Assembly: GCA_977006965.1 (NCBI GenBank) | Contig: OZ345356.1 | Location: forward strand, 868,001-932,000 | Reading direction: 5' to 3' | DNA: 64,000 bases | Origin: Phymatolithon calcareum | Taxonomy: Eukaryota; Rhodophyta; Florideophyceae; Hapalidiales | Part shown: positions 30,881 through 42,515 of the stretch, in pieces | Numbering within the stretch: position 1 is the first letter of the stretch | Layout: each line of letters begins with the position of its first letter | Notes under the pieces: model-generated | The model's database searches: none | What the model was told of the DNA's origin: nothing | Seen by the model: the letters and a program-made list of their open reading frames with translations, nothing else | Translations under genes and position numbers: made by a program

Positions 30881-31689
30881 TCTGTCAAGACCGCATCCGA
30901 AAGAGTGGAGCGTCCACTGTCTCCGCTCATAGATTCCTTGTACAGGACTGGTTATCTCCTGTGGGAGAACCGCTGATCGACTGAACGGGATGGAGCACGT
31001 TCTCGAGACGATGTTTTCATCATCCTGTCTAAGTACTAGGCCGGTAGTGTGGAATTATTTTTCATGACATCATGGGAAAAAAGATCATGCAGAATAAGGA
31101 GGCCACGGGAGAGCTGGATAAAAACTCAAATGGGGTGTTTCGAAGCTTTTATATTAAATCAGCGTACATACCTGTGTTGCCCAGTGACTTTGGCGTGAGC
31201 CAAGTGAACACACATACCCTCTACCTGCAATATCATCAGCACTTGGGTTCTAGAACGCAAAAGATTGAAATGAAATGGCTTCTGGTTGGAATGTTGAATC
31301 TGATGATTCAACACTCCAATGAGAAGCTATTTCAATCTGAGAAACGACGCAGCACGGACTTTGTCGTCAGAAAGAGATGCATGGAGATGAATTTGTATGG
31401 TACAAGAGTTCACGCAGTTCTGGATGACTTGGTGCACAAGGAGGTTCTGGAACATTTGTAAGTACAACACAACCGAAAGCAAGCTTATACACTTTGACAA
31501 CAAAGTCGACTCGGAACCAGGTCTGGGCTGGTGTGCTATGCCAATGATTAAAGACGAACTATCTTGGAGGATTGAAGTCTGTCCGCACTGCAATATGCAG
31601 AAGAATGCACAGAGCCCTCTGTTCCTGGTCCCCGACTTCATGAACTCGATCCGATGACATAATGGATGAAGAGTTATGGATTTTTTTTG

Positions 31690-32830
31690 TTGAACAGCGT
31701 GGGTGCCATCTCGTTTTCCGCCTTCTTCGTCAATCACTTTCCTACCAAAATGCATTACTCTAAAACACATCCATTAAAACTCTTTCGCGTTTATTACTAA
31801 GAAGCGATTCTTCCGTCCATTCGAGCAGTGTTCCTAAATTCGAAGAACGGAAAAGAAAACAAATTCTGAACAAGTTCAAAACAAGTTGAAATCTTACATT
31901 TAGGTATTCTATTTGGCGACAACAAACTTCTGACATAGAAAGCCTACAATCAGGGGTGCGATAAAATTAATTGGAAAAAAATGAATTGCAATTAGTGCAA
32001 TGCAATACTTAATTTTCTAAAATCTCCAATTATTAATTTTTCTTCTATGAATAATTGCAATAATTTTGTTGTTGCTGTAAACGTTCTCCAATTAATTGCT
32101 TCTTTGTTGTTGACGGTTACCACCAAGACAAACGAATGCTTCTGTTGGTACCTGGTGACTATCGCTCCGCGACTATCGCCAGACGACCCTCACCTGCGGG
32201 TCTACTAAGATACTAGTTTTGCAAACCGCCTGCTATACATATTGCTGTCATCTGTGTCATTTTCAGCACATTAGCAGCTACAATTGCCTTCAAGGAGCAT
32301 TTCAGAAGCTCAGCTATTAAGTCAATCGCGAAGAAGCGAAAAACCAGTTCCACTACTATCACCGAGCCGGAAGTTGGAGCAAAGGAGCTAGTCGAACAGA
32401 TTCTGACTTGGGACAGTCCAAGCTAGGGTGGGTACTATCTCGGGATCCAGATCGAAAATGGAAAGCAGAAGCACTCATAGAGTTGCCCTCGGAGGGATGC
32501 AAGACCATCATGAAGTCAGTCTGCAATTAATTGGCATTATTGCAATTATTGGTAAGACAAAAATTAGCAATAGCAATTTTTAATTTTCGTGGCAAGAATA
32601 ATTGCAATATATATTTTTGGCGTACGATTTTTTTTCAATTCTCTCCAATTAAATTGCTCCTACCCCTGCCTACAATTGGTGTTCTTCCTCTATCACGGCT
32701 CTCTGCTAAGGGTACTACATTCACCCGGGTGAAAATGATACATTATGTAAAGTAATGTTAATGATGAAATGAATCGGCATGCACAAAGAAATGAATCCGT
32801 GTGCGAGAAGTGTAGACACGCAATGATACA
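31690..32830. repeat. dispersed repeat, copy 2, split by a MITE
   Basis: It matches 29645-29990 across both sides of the insertion at 31951-32668: TACATTTAGGTATTCTATTT and GGCGACAACAAAC on the left, GGTGTTCTTCCTCTATCACG and ATGCACAAAGAAATGAATCC on the right. Confidence 0.75.
31951..32668. mobile_element. hAT-like non-autonomous element, 718 bp, 8-bp TSD
   Basis: CCTACAAT is present at 31943-31950 and 32669-32676, but only once in the uninterrupted repeat at 29845. The ends are CAGGGGTGCG and CTACCCCTG with imperfect AT-rich inverted sequence inside. An 8-bp TSD and CAGGGG termini fit hAT. No transposase is encoded; a short open stretch near 32280-32420 has no known motif. AATTGCAATTA-type words are frequent inside. 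Confidence 0.9.
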
Positions 32831-33922
32831 GTGGCGCCAGAAGCTGAAGGATTAGGCGACCTACATTCTGGCATAGGTTCTGCGAGCAGGAAGCACGCAA
32901 TATGCTTCCAGCAAACCCCATGACTGGAAGGCAATCGGATGCCTACTTAAGCAGTTCCCCCTTCGTACTATTAGTAGAGAGCATGTCATCTCATCAGAGA
33001 GAGATTACTTCTTTTCAAGATACCCCAGAACGGGAGGTACCGGGTTCCGCGTGAGAGTGTGACCGGACCGAACAGACCACAACGATACAAGACAAGTTTC
33101 CTGCGCGGGCGCCCATGCCCGCGCCGTCGCAAGTGGCCGCAGCGATCGAGTTGCACAAAGCGCTTATTTCGACGGTAATCCCGCTGGGAATGGCTGGCGC
33201 GATCGCGAACGCGCCCGTCTCGGACTCGGCGAATCGAGAACTCTCCACGCTAGAAATGCCACACTCAACCCCGCTGTCTTCGAAGTTCGAAGAAATCTTG
33301 CGAATTTAAGCGGATTTGATACAGGCCGGCTATCATAACCAGTCCGGCCACGCGTGCACCTGTGCGTCACAGGCAGGAGACAAGAGCAGAGTCAGGAATT
33401 TATCCCCGCTCCAATGCAGGGATTTTTTTGAAATGGCAAGAGCTGTGCTCCGGCCTCCCCATGGGAGAAGACTATCACGTTCTGATAGTTTGGTAGTACA
33501 TGGATTCCGCCCTGAGTGGTGTGCCGCAATGCTCAAGGAAGCTGGAAGAGAGAACAGAAGGAGATGAAAGAAGGTAACGAGATGACCAGCTACCGTGAGC
33601 ATCCTAAATGATATCCAACCCGGGTCATCCCTTTGAAGGACGTTGGCTGAGGATTCGCTGCGTAGAGATTTAGATGTTAAGTTCCCCGAAGCTCTGCACT
33701 TTGTGCGGCTTTGAGCTGTCATAACATCAAGCACCACTCGTATGTTAATGTCTACTGTAGCCGTAAGGATGGGGAGTTGTTCTAGGCCAACTCCGAAACC
33801 TGCATAAAAGAAAGAAAGAAAAAACTAAGAAACGCGAACGTCTCGTGATTTTGCAGCAATATGTCCTCAGTCAGTTCACTCTCATCATACTGTGACCACG
33901 GCAGCGCAATGTGCAGCCAAGG
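32831..33922. other. stretch without recognised genes
   Basis: Short ORFs only. 33000-33300 is somewhat GC-rich and codes for nothing recognisable. No boundaries of mobile elements were identified apart from the LINE tail beginning at 33923. Confidence 0.4.
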
Positions 33923-34458
33923 AGACCGCCTAGAATCGAAGCGGAAAGGGAAGATTCCATACGATAAGACAAGTGAATTGCCAGCAATACTCAACTTTCC
34001 CAAGGTGAAGCACAGACAAATCACACTGCAATATGCCTGCGGAAGATTCCCATAGGTGTCAACAACAAGTATGGCCGAAGAATTCGGCACAAGAGCCAGA
34101 GAGCATATGGAGACCCTTGAAAGCACGCTATCAGGGTACGACCTATATGGAGAAAAACGACTAGAAGCAGAAAAGGAGCTAGATGAGCTCTTTCTATTTA
34201 GCAGGACTCTCATAGAATGCATGGAGAGCGAAGAAGGCCTGTATTGATTCGTATAAGGCAAGGCAATAAGCGGTCGAGTCCAAGCACCAGCAATCCTGTA
34301 GAGGACTGAGATAGGATTACTTTGAATCCTGAGTTTTCCCGTCCGCGATTCTAGTGGGCGTTTCGTGAGCTGCACAAAGGTAGGTAGAATCAGAGGGAGA
34401 CTCGCCCATATCTTCGGAAGTCTGTGGGGCTTTTAAATAAACTTGAATAAAAAATGCA
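33923..34458 (+). mobile_element. LINE tail with C-terminal module, probable 9-bp TSD
   Basis: CAGCCAAGG at 33914-33922 and 34459-34467 flanks it. The plus strand reads RKGKIPYDKTSELPAILNF, PKVKHRQITLQYACGRFP, a stop, then an acidic helical segment (MAEEFGTRAREHMETLEST) ending ECMESEEGLY. The 3' end is CTTTTAAATAAACTTGAATAAAAAA. This is the same C-terminal module found at 17.9, 42.8, 43.8 and 44.4 kb. Confidence 0.8.
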
Positions 34459-34479
34459 CAGCCAAGGCATCCGTAAGCA

Positions 34480-34590
34480 CACAGATCGCTTTGCCATAGT
34501 CTCAGTAGGATGGTTTTACCCCATTGCGGAGAGTGACCTGAATGAAGGTTCTTTTAAATAAAAATCTACCTTTCTTTTTCTTCATGTTCT
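34480..34590 (+). mobile_element. LINE family 2 3' end, short
   Basis: TTCTTTTAAATAAAAATCTA continues as CCTTTCTTTTTCTTC, the diagnostic family 2 terminus also seen at 3437 and 13690. A GGTTTTACCCC remnant of the conserved hairpin precedes it. Only about 100 bp can be assigned. Confidence 0.65.
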
Positions 34591-34639
34591 TTCTTTCTTT
34601 TTTTGAAGCAGAATGCGTTAATTAACGCCAGAAATAACC

Positions 34640-36182
34640 CTAGAGAAAGTTCTAATTGTTCAAATATTGAAGTATCTCTACGGGTCTCTCCGCGCACAGA
34701 TTTTCTACCGTTTTGTCTGGCACTCTTCGAGAGGCAGTTCTCCCAGAACAGTGTAGGATGAGGTGATCCACTTTCTCCTTGACGTCATACGGGCACATCT
34801 TGCATACTTGGTCGTAGGGAAGCGGTTCATCCTCGCTCTGTCCATGGTGAAAGCTTGCCACATAGGGCTGTAGTTCACTATGAGCTGGTGCAGTACCACC
34901 GCTGCTCGTCTCTGCGAGATGTGCAGATCTTTCGGAAGTGTAGGAAGGGTCGCTGGTTTGCTTCTACAGGGCGGCTTGAGGATGAATCGTGCCACTTCCA
35001 ATGTGAGAGGTATCGCTTGGTGCAGCACCAGACTAGATTCCGAAATTCCCCGCCGCGCAAGTTCATCTGCAGCCTCATTCTTCGCGAAGCCGCAGTGACT
35101 CGGTATCCAAACACACTCTATCTGAACCTCGCGTGAAAACAACAGTTCCATAAGGTTCCATAGATTCCGGACCATGTCACCAAACATCCGCGGTTGCCCA
35201 TTGAGCGTGTCTCTGCAGCTACGGCTTTCAGTGAACCATCTGATAGTGCTACCGCGGGAAAGTTGTATGGTTGACGTTGCTTGGAAGGCATACACGGCGG
35301 CAAATGCCCCCGCGTCAAATGAAGAGCCGACAGCCCCAACGGCCAGCGTTTCTTCCATAACAGTTTCTTCGCCGCGGAAAATCAGAATCCCAGCTCCACC
35401 GACCTGGAATGGGATGGTAAGATACATGTCGAGTGTTTCACCATCTTCGTCGCACACGATAACGCGCTGTTTCGAGGCGGTCGAAGTCGTTGAGTAGGCA
35501 TGCTCGTCTCCGTCGTCGTAGGCCAAGAGGACGTCCGGGGGCCTGCCGTGTCGAGACTCAAAACGTTTCGCTGCTTCGTGGTTCTGGTACTGAGAGGGGC
35601 CGAATTTTCTCAACGTCGCAGTATACCAGCCTTCATCCCATTTCACGGAGACTCGTTCTCCATGATTAAGTTAGCAGACAAATTCATGTGGTACTTTTCC
35701 GACACTTCCGTCAGTCCATATTTCGATATCGGCCGGTTGTGATGCAATTCGCTCTAAAAGAAAAGCTTCTGTCGCGGTACGCTTCTCCTCTGGATCATCC
35801 TTCGCCGAAGCAGGAGTCGTGAAGGTTGAAAACCTTTTACTGGAGCGGTCCTTCTGGCTTGGCGGTTGGAGCCCATTGCGATGGAGCGCAAGGATCCCTT
35901 TATCAGCCAGATGGTAGGTGCTCCAGTCTCTCCACGACCGTACGTTGCCTCTAGAGTTCAACACGTTTGTCTGGGTTGTGCGAGCCACAGAAGTATCCGG
36001 TATAAGTCGAAGTGCTTTGTCCATGACAAGAGTAGCTCTTCATGCTCTGATCCCATCCGACGTTGTCCAGGGAAACTATTGAATAGTTTTCTTTTTTCGT
36101 GATCTGCTTTTGCAAAAGCAGTATCCAGAATATTTCGTAGCGCTTCACTTCGATGTGCAAAATCAGGTATACTTGACGCCAC
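34640..36182 (-). pseudogene. LINE ORF2 C-terminal half with RNase H and zinc knuckle
   Basis: Minus strand, from right to left: a linker (36182-35958), then DIEIWTDGSVGK near 35720 (first RNase H aspartate), a 313-residue frame (35646-34705) containing GGAGILIFRGEE, RWFTESRSCRDTL, CVWIPSHCGFAKNEAADELARRG (histidine and last aspartate), and finally CKMCPYDVKEKVDHLILHCSG, a C-terminal CCHC-like knuckle. Frame changes near 35670 and 34800 break it. RNase H removes template RNA during target-primed reverse transcription in some LINE clades. A degenerate relative is at 48240-49300. Confidence 0.87.
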
Positions 36183-36205
36183 CCGCAGGGTGCTGTGTAA
36201 GTATT

Positions 36206-36510
36206 GGAATAGAAGAAGAAGAAGTGGGAGATTTATTTAAAAGTTACCAGCGCATCTGCAGGCGCTTGGGGAAACTTTTCGAAGGCCATACAGCCACGGA
36301 CGAGGTCTTTTTTGGTTGAAATTTTGAATGGTCGGGTGCGACTCGATCTGGGGGAATACCAAAACCAGAAATTTTCTGACCGGGGCTGCGGGAATCTCGA
36401 TATTTCCCGCTTGTGAACGAAACCCAAATGGTAGAAGGCAGAGGGATTCGCTGAAGTATTGAATGCAGAAAGCCTGCTTCCATTTTTTCCATTTCAACAA
36501 CTAACACGGA
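36206..36510 (-). mobile_element. LINE 3' end, family 2, minus strand
   Basis: GAAGAAGAAGAAGTGGGAGA continues with TTTATTTAAAAGTTACCAGCG and GGGGAAACTTTT, the reverse complement of the family 2 3' UTR. It is oriented like the RNase H-bearing LINE on its left and could be the tail of a separate insertion. Coding sequence is not recognisable. Confidence 0.65.
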
Positions 36511-36669
36511 ATGTAAGCTGCCTCACATAATGTAAATTTTTATGAAATGCTGTGTTTTTCAAACGAAACGGTTTCGGGAACATGATTTTGAATTTTAATT
36601 TACATAAACTATAACGCATTGAAAGGCGACAGCTTCCGTGACAGAAAAATGTTATTGGGGGATCAAATG

Positions 36670-36721
36670 TTATCCCGTGATAAAAATACTTTCCCGGGAT
36701 AAAAATATTATCTCGGGATAA
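36670..36721. repeat. three near-palindromic TATCCCGGGATA-type sites
   Basis: TTATCCCGTGATAA (36670-36683), TTTCCCGGGATAA (36690-36702) and TTATCTCGGGATAA (36708-36721) are spaced about 19 bp apart. Each is an imperfect copy of one palindrome; a perfect version is at 37088-37101. Confidence 0.7.
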
Positions 36722-37072
36722 TTCTGCTAGCTCGTCCCAGCTAATTTTACAAACTTTACAGTGCTCCACCGCCAAATCTACTACCAATCATCCAATCACA
36801 TTTACATATTTGAAAAGATGATGTTTCCAGGATTCTGGCGCAATTTGTTTCATAAAAATTGCAGGTTGGGAAATGCAAAATGCCCGCAGCGGGATAAGCA
36901 GCATCAGGCCAAGAACGGCGATTTTTAGAATTTTCAAGGACGGGCATATCTATCTCTCGTAATTATTTCACTCTATTTTCTTCCCCAATAGTGAGATTAA
37001 GCGCCTCTTAATCCCCAAACTGTTTTATGGGTCCGATTGAGCTCGAATACATATAAAATCCCGCCGCCGAAA

Positions 37073-37101
37073 ATACGCTATAGCGTATATCCCGCGGGAT
37101 A
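37073..37101. repeat. two abutting perfect palindromes
   Basis: ATACGCTATAGCGTAT (37073-37088) is directly followed, sharing one base, by TATCCCGCGGGATA (37088-37101). Both are perfect. They could mark protein binding sites or the remains of an element terminus. Confidence 0.75.
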
Positions 37102-37264
37102 AATGTGTAGCAAGGAATAACATACAGTATTGCAAATCTCTCTAAAGGCGGCTCTCGGAGTCATGTGAACGAATCTTTGCACAGTCAAACTCACAATTCA
37201 CGTATCACAAGATCTGTATCGCAAGGGCCAAACTCTTCTCATCTTCTTCGAAGTTATGTGACAG

Positions 37265-37636
37265 CAGGGGAATGTTAAGGGGGGGAGAAACGCAGACCCT
37301 GTGTCATACCGCTTTTCCAAGATTATCATATATCGAGCCCGTTTGAAAAAGAAACATTAGGGCGAAGATCGCATCATAGAAATACCAGAGAAATAAAAGG
37401 AAATCATGGGAACATTAGGAGTTCTTAATGTAGCGGCAGCTCTCGTTGCTCGACTCGTTTCTTGGTAAGAAATAACTAGAATTAAGGTTGGCGTCAAAGC
37501 TTTGGCGACAATTTTTGATACAGCGTTATCCTCATAAATCGCTATGCACAACGCGCGCCTCGTTTTTATTAGAATGTATGTTACTAAGTGATATGACACC
37601 GGGTCTGCGTTTCTCCCCCCCCTTAACATTCCCCTG
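37265..37636. mobile_element. MITE, 372 bp, about 46-bp TIRs, 7-bp TSD
   Basis: The left end CAGGGGAATGTTAAGGGG and the right end read in reverse complement are almost identical for about 46 bp (through CGCAGACCC and TGTCATA). GTGACAG flanks the element at 37258-37264 and 37637-37643. The interior has no ORF of note. CAGGGG ends are seen in hAT and P-like families; a 7-bp TSD does not settle the superfamily. Confidence 0.92.
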
Positions 37637-38208
37637 GTGACAGCATCATGATCCACGTCCTTACAAACCCTCTAATTGTATGATATGCTACAAATGCCAC
37701 GAAAGAGGATGATCCAATCTAATATGAAACGGATTACTATAATTTGATATTCACAGTTCAGACCAGAACTCTCCGGAATTCTGCGGCAGATTCGATGGGA
37801 TCATAAGTTATCATATCGGAATCGTTGTGGTGCTTTTGTGGTAAAAACAGCTGGATACGCAAGTTTTCTTGTACACCAGGGTCAAAGAAGAGTCTACCGA
37901 CCCCAGATTTTTTTGAACCAAAAAAATTCTTCGTACAGGTATTTAGAAGACGATGAAGAAGGAAGCTGGGGATATGAATGAAGGTCTAGGGCCATGGGCA
38001 CACGAGAGAATGCATCTCGAACTGAGCGAGAGGGTGTTTTCGGTGTGGAAAATTGGCATTCACCAGGGGCAGAAAGAACGCCGCGCACAGTATGATACCC
38101 GAAATGCTGGTGACCACTCGGACCTTTTCAAGACCCAAAAGGGCTATATTCATTTAAGTCTAAGTTTACTGCAGTGCACTGCATTAGACCTACCGCCGCC
38201 ATAGGCAC

Positions 38209-39090
38209 CGACCAATGTGTCCACAACGGTAGCGACCATACCAGCGACGATGGGCGCTGGTGGCTTGTTTTCTGATTGCGTGCGGCGAATCGTTGATCTG
38301 AGCGACGCTGGTTGCGTGCATGCCGAATGCCGTTGCCGTCATGTTCATCTTTTCCCATGGCACGCCGTCCCTGCGATGAGAAAAATCACCAGGCGTGTAC
38401 GTTCTGCAACTTGCGCGATTTTGAAGCTCGTGACATTGCTCGGTGATCCGCTCTAACTTGAGGAACATGACTTGAATATTTTGACGGCGTGGGTTGCTCG
38501 CAGGTTTCGAGCCGGGAACTAGTGGGCCATCGGTGCCGACCAATGTGATCGCGATCGTGGCGACTATACCAGCGACGGAACGCTCTGATAGCGTGGATTC
38601 CGAATGCCGGTGCCGTCATGTTCATGTTTGCCCATGGCACCCCGCTCCTGTTCTGGCGCGAACTCACCAATCACGTACGTTTTGCAATTTGAGCGTTTTT
38701 GAAGCTCGTCACATTTTCTCTGTGATCCACTCTAACTTGATGAACATAACTTGAATATTTCGACGGCGTGGGTTGCTGGCAGGTTGTGGAGCTGGGAAGT
38801 AGTGTGTCATCGATTCCAACTAATGTGAACGCGACCGTGGAGACTATACCAGCGACGAACGGCGTTGATAGCGTGGATTCCGAATGTGGGCACCGGCTCG
38901 TTCACCTTTGTCCATGGCACCGCGCTCCTATTCTTATACGAACTCATCAGTCACGTACGTTTTGCAATTTGAGCGTCTTTGAAGCTCAATGCATCTATTC
39001 GGAGGTCTGTTTTAACCGGAAGAACACAACGTTTTCAACGCGTGAGTCGCTAGCAGGTTCTGCAGCCGGGCAGTATTGAGTCCGTCGGAC
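38209..39090. repeat. tandem repeat, three units of about 280-330 bp
   Basis: Units begin near 38209, 38537 and 38816. Shared blocks are ATACCAGCGACG, GGATTCCGAATG, CCATGGCACC, CACGTACGTTTTGCAATTTG, TTGAAGCTC and GACGGCGTGGGTTGCT. Unit 1 is the most diverged. The plus-strand frames of units 2 and 3 stay open and give matching peptides (TIPAT, DSVDSEC, RTHQSRTFCNLSVFEA); the third frame is open to 39079. It may be a minisatellite or repeated exons of an unknown gene. Confidence 0.8.
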
Positions 39091-39235
39091 CGGGGATAGT
39101 GCGGCATACGAAAGTAATAGCGGACATTTGTGTGCCGCCTTATTATATTTCGATCAGATTAGTCAAAAGGAATGCGAAACGCGACTTTGCACGCTTCTTT
39201 TGAATTTTCTTTAATGTCAGCAACATGTGAATTTA

Positions 39236-40800
39236 CTAAATATTTTGTCTTGCGCACAAGTCATCGTATTCATTCTCTTCTTCCTCCTCCATTTCATCAT
39301 CAGAAAGTTGGTAATTGATACTTTCTGACTCCCTTTGTGATCTCAACGAACGAGAGTTGTCGCTGTACTCATTAGAATTGTCAGTTATGGTCAGCTGCGC
39401 TGAAGGTGGGGATGTTGCAGTACGATTCACACATCGCTGCACAGAGCACTTGCACTTCGCAGAGCAGGCTCCACCACTTTTCACGCAAGAACAACGAGAT
39501 GTAGGAGAGCAACACTTGCCGGTTCCTGATTTCCAAAGCCGCACTTTGGTGGTCGTAGAAGCTTCAAGGTTGCATTGTGTCTTTCCATATCATCCTCAGC
39601 CACTAAAACAGGAAGGCCGTCTCTGAAACCAAATTGAGGACCACATGGAATTGCTCCAAGCCTTAAAATATTCAGCTTCCCCCAGTACTCACGCCAATTC
39701 CACAGAACTGCGCGCCGGAATACGTGTCGGAATTCGGAGTCCTGTGGAAGTAATTGAGATCCTGACTTCGCCTTGGAGCTGAATGCTTCTGCCATCGGTT
39801 TCAGTAGATTTGAGTAGCATCTTAGCAAAGGAGTCGGCAGGTTCATTTCCTGTTCCATTTCGAAGATCTTTCCGAGATTTCCAGAACAACCTTATTGCTG
39901 ATATAAATTCGTCTTCAGAGTCACCCACGTGCTGCGCAACAACATGACGCAAGCTGTGTAGACGGCGTGCCGCGTTTCTTTTCAGGAAAAATTCTCCCAT
40001 CCATGATGGCATAGCTGGCAGCGAAGATGAACTGCGCAGTCCCTGTCATCACAGCCTTTTCCTCCCCCACAAGATTCCGGATCCGGCCGGACCTCAATTG
40101 CTTCTGCTACTTCCTGCTCTCTTTCGGCACTGGGACAGACATCAGAATTTTCGCATTCGACATTTTGATTCAATTTGCGCTGCCGATGCTCCGTCTCCAT
40201 GCCCATTCTCGACCGCGGCAATCGGACTCTCCATCACGCTCTCCATTGTCCCGATAGGATTCCCAGTTCTTGTACGGGATTGATTTGCCACTTTCGCCGC
40301 CCGAGAATTGCGCTTTCTTCTTTACGCTCTTTTCTCTTTGGGATGCTTCTCCAATTTCGCGCTTCTCCGTCCATATCGGCAATGTTCGCTTCGGCCTCCT
40401 TGATTAAGCGGTTAATGGTTTTGACATATGCACGACTGGGTACTTCTCAGTCCTGGAAGAGCTGATGCCTGTACGATGGACGCTGAAATGTTCCGCAAAA
40501 CCTTAAAAGTGGCTCCGTTGGGGAGAAATGTTGAAATTTGCTCTCGCAAATCGGCCGTCATTGGCCTGTTCGTCTTCAGAGTCCTGTCACATGCCTGGCA
40601 AGGCCCTGGTAGTGTCCCATTTTCTTGGATCCCCGATGGGAGCTCCCTTCCGCTCATTTTTGCTCTGTCGTTGAGGCGGATCGTTCTCTTGAATAGCTCA
40701 ACAACGCGGAAACTGCGTTCAGATGCGATGTGAGTGGTACTGCGCGGCTGGAATCGGCGGTGTGGGCTGCGCTGATGCAGCATTACCAGCAATTGGTAGT
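39236..40800 (-). pseudogene. decayed gene with a C-terminal Cys-rich motif
   Basis: Minus-strand pieces in successive frames: SERSFRVVELFKRTIRLNDR and PCQACDRTLKTNRPMTADLREQ (40792-40412), acidic linker (near 40200-40000), FLKRNAARRLHSLRHVVAQHVGDSEDEF (40012-39689), LPVLVAEDDMERHNATLKLL, and finally KCCSPTSRCSCVKSGGACSAKCKCSVQRCVN (39540-39420) followed by an acidic tail. A C-x-C-x4-G-x2-C-x3-C-x-C pattern near the C-terminus is common in transposon proteins; I could not assign a family. Several frame changes. Confidence 0.55.
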
Positions 40801-41377
40801 GCCGTCAATCATTTTGCATTATTGGATGAGTTTCCGTTCTTCGTTCCCATTATGATACTTGGACCAAAATCCGGCAGCTGGTCCGCCGATGGGGCTGGTA
40901 GTCGACAAAGTTGAACAGCGTCAGGCACTCCGCGAGACTTCTTTTGTTCAGCGATCGCGTCAAAAATTCTTGAACCCTCTAATCCCTTCGTAGGGATAAA
41001 GTTCGCGCGTAGGCGATTCTTCTTGTACCCTTTTTTAACAGATCAGATACGTGGGCACTATCGAGAATGCTCCTTGAAAGGAAACCTGTCGTAGATAGAA
41101 GGTGCCATTAGAGGCTGGAAATAAAGTTTCTGGCTGAAAAGTGGACGACTCCTTCGGTATGACAATATTGTCATATCGATTTCTCTGTTGTGCCGCAGAT
41201 TGGGCAAAACGCCCGGCTTGTTTCTAGTCTGAGTTCAGGGGACAGAAAGTGGTAAGTAGGTCGTCTATGATAACACGCCTGCTGACACGTTGTCTGTCCG
41301 TATTATATGGCGAGTTTCCCGCAGCCCCCGGTATCATAGTTGGGCCTCGAGGGTGAAAAGTATTCCTCTATACTGGG

Positions 41378-41618
41378 TCACGCATAGTCGACGGGAAGTG
41401 GGCCGGATGATTTCATGTTTCGGCTGCAGCTTTTGGCTGCTTGAAACATGACAAGAATTCCGTCAAGTGCTCTTCTTTAAGTACTGGATTAGCTTTGCTG
41501 CGTTTTCTGGTATACATAGCTCGTCGAGGCCTCTGAGAGCCCTTGTCATCTTTCAAGCGGCCAAGGCTGCGTCTGCAACATGAAATCATCCGACTCTCTC
41601 CCCGTCGACTATGCGTGA
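41378..41618. repeat. fold-back inverted repeat, 42-bp arms
   Basis: TCACGCATAGTCGACGGG (41378-41395) plus GGATGATTTCATGTT (41405-41419) pair exactly with 41601-41618 and 41577-41591, with a matched 9-nt unpaired block between them. The 157-bp centre has no ORF of note. No flanking duplication could be assigned. Compatible with a small MITE or fold-back element. Confidence 0.75.
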
Positions 41619-42515
41619 AGAATTGTGAAGCTATCATTGCTATCGATCTTATCGACTCATCGTCCGAGGCAAACGCGACAGTTATCTACGATGAGTACGC
41701 CAATCTCGAAAAATCGAGTTCCAAGGACATTTTCTAGGCACTCATGACGTGCCCCGGAATCGACAAACGCTTTCTTCTTGACAAAACAAGCAATCTCCGA
41801 ATCGAAATAGTGCACGTCAAGTATCAGTGCCCTGAGCCAGAGTGCTCTGGACAAGAGCGGTATTGTAACTAGCGAATGGTGTTGTGCTCACAAGTGCTAT
41901 TGTTTTTATTTCATGGTGAGTTCCATCAGCTGAAAAGAGCTTTCTTAGTTAAGTAGTCTAACGACAGAGAGTGTGTCCGCAGTGGTGCACTCTCGGTGCA
42001 ATAATTAGACAAGTATCGGTCACTGTCAGTATGGCTTCACTTGATGAACGGCAAGTGAACATACAGGGAACGATTTCTTATCGGACTGAAAAATAGTGAA
42101 CGGCATGTGAAGGTTACTTTGTTTCAGGTATCAAGAATCCCTATGCACATCCTAAGAGCTGCGACGCGAAGGGCCAAGATACCAAGAAACAAGACGAAAC
42201 ACTCCTACAACTGTACGACGATACCAGGCTGGAGATACAGAGGAACGGTGGAACCATCGGCTCTCACTACGCATCTCGATCACTATCCGAGGCCGACAAG
42301 GTAGTGTATGTGTATATTCGCTTGAGTATGAAAAAACGTGCCGATTTCATGTGATGGAAACACTTGGACTGGATTGGATTTCTGATTAATTGAAGCTCTA
42401 ATTATCATTACACCTGGGAGACTTTCGCTGCTCTAAAATCCTTTGGTTACGTTTTAATTTAAGAGATTGAAACACTTGATAGGTCTTTAGTCATCTTATA
42501 AATGATTGCTAGGTT

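Noticed and set aside
34680-35140. Plus-strand ORFs of 70-93 codons
   Set aside because: Antisense shadows of the minus-strand LINE RNase H and zinc-knuckle frame.
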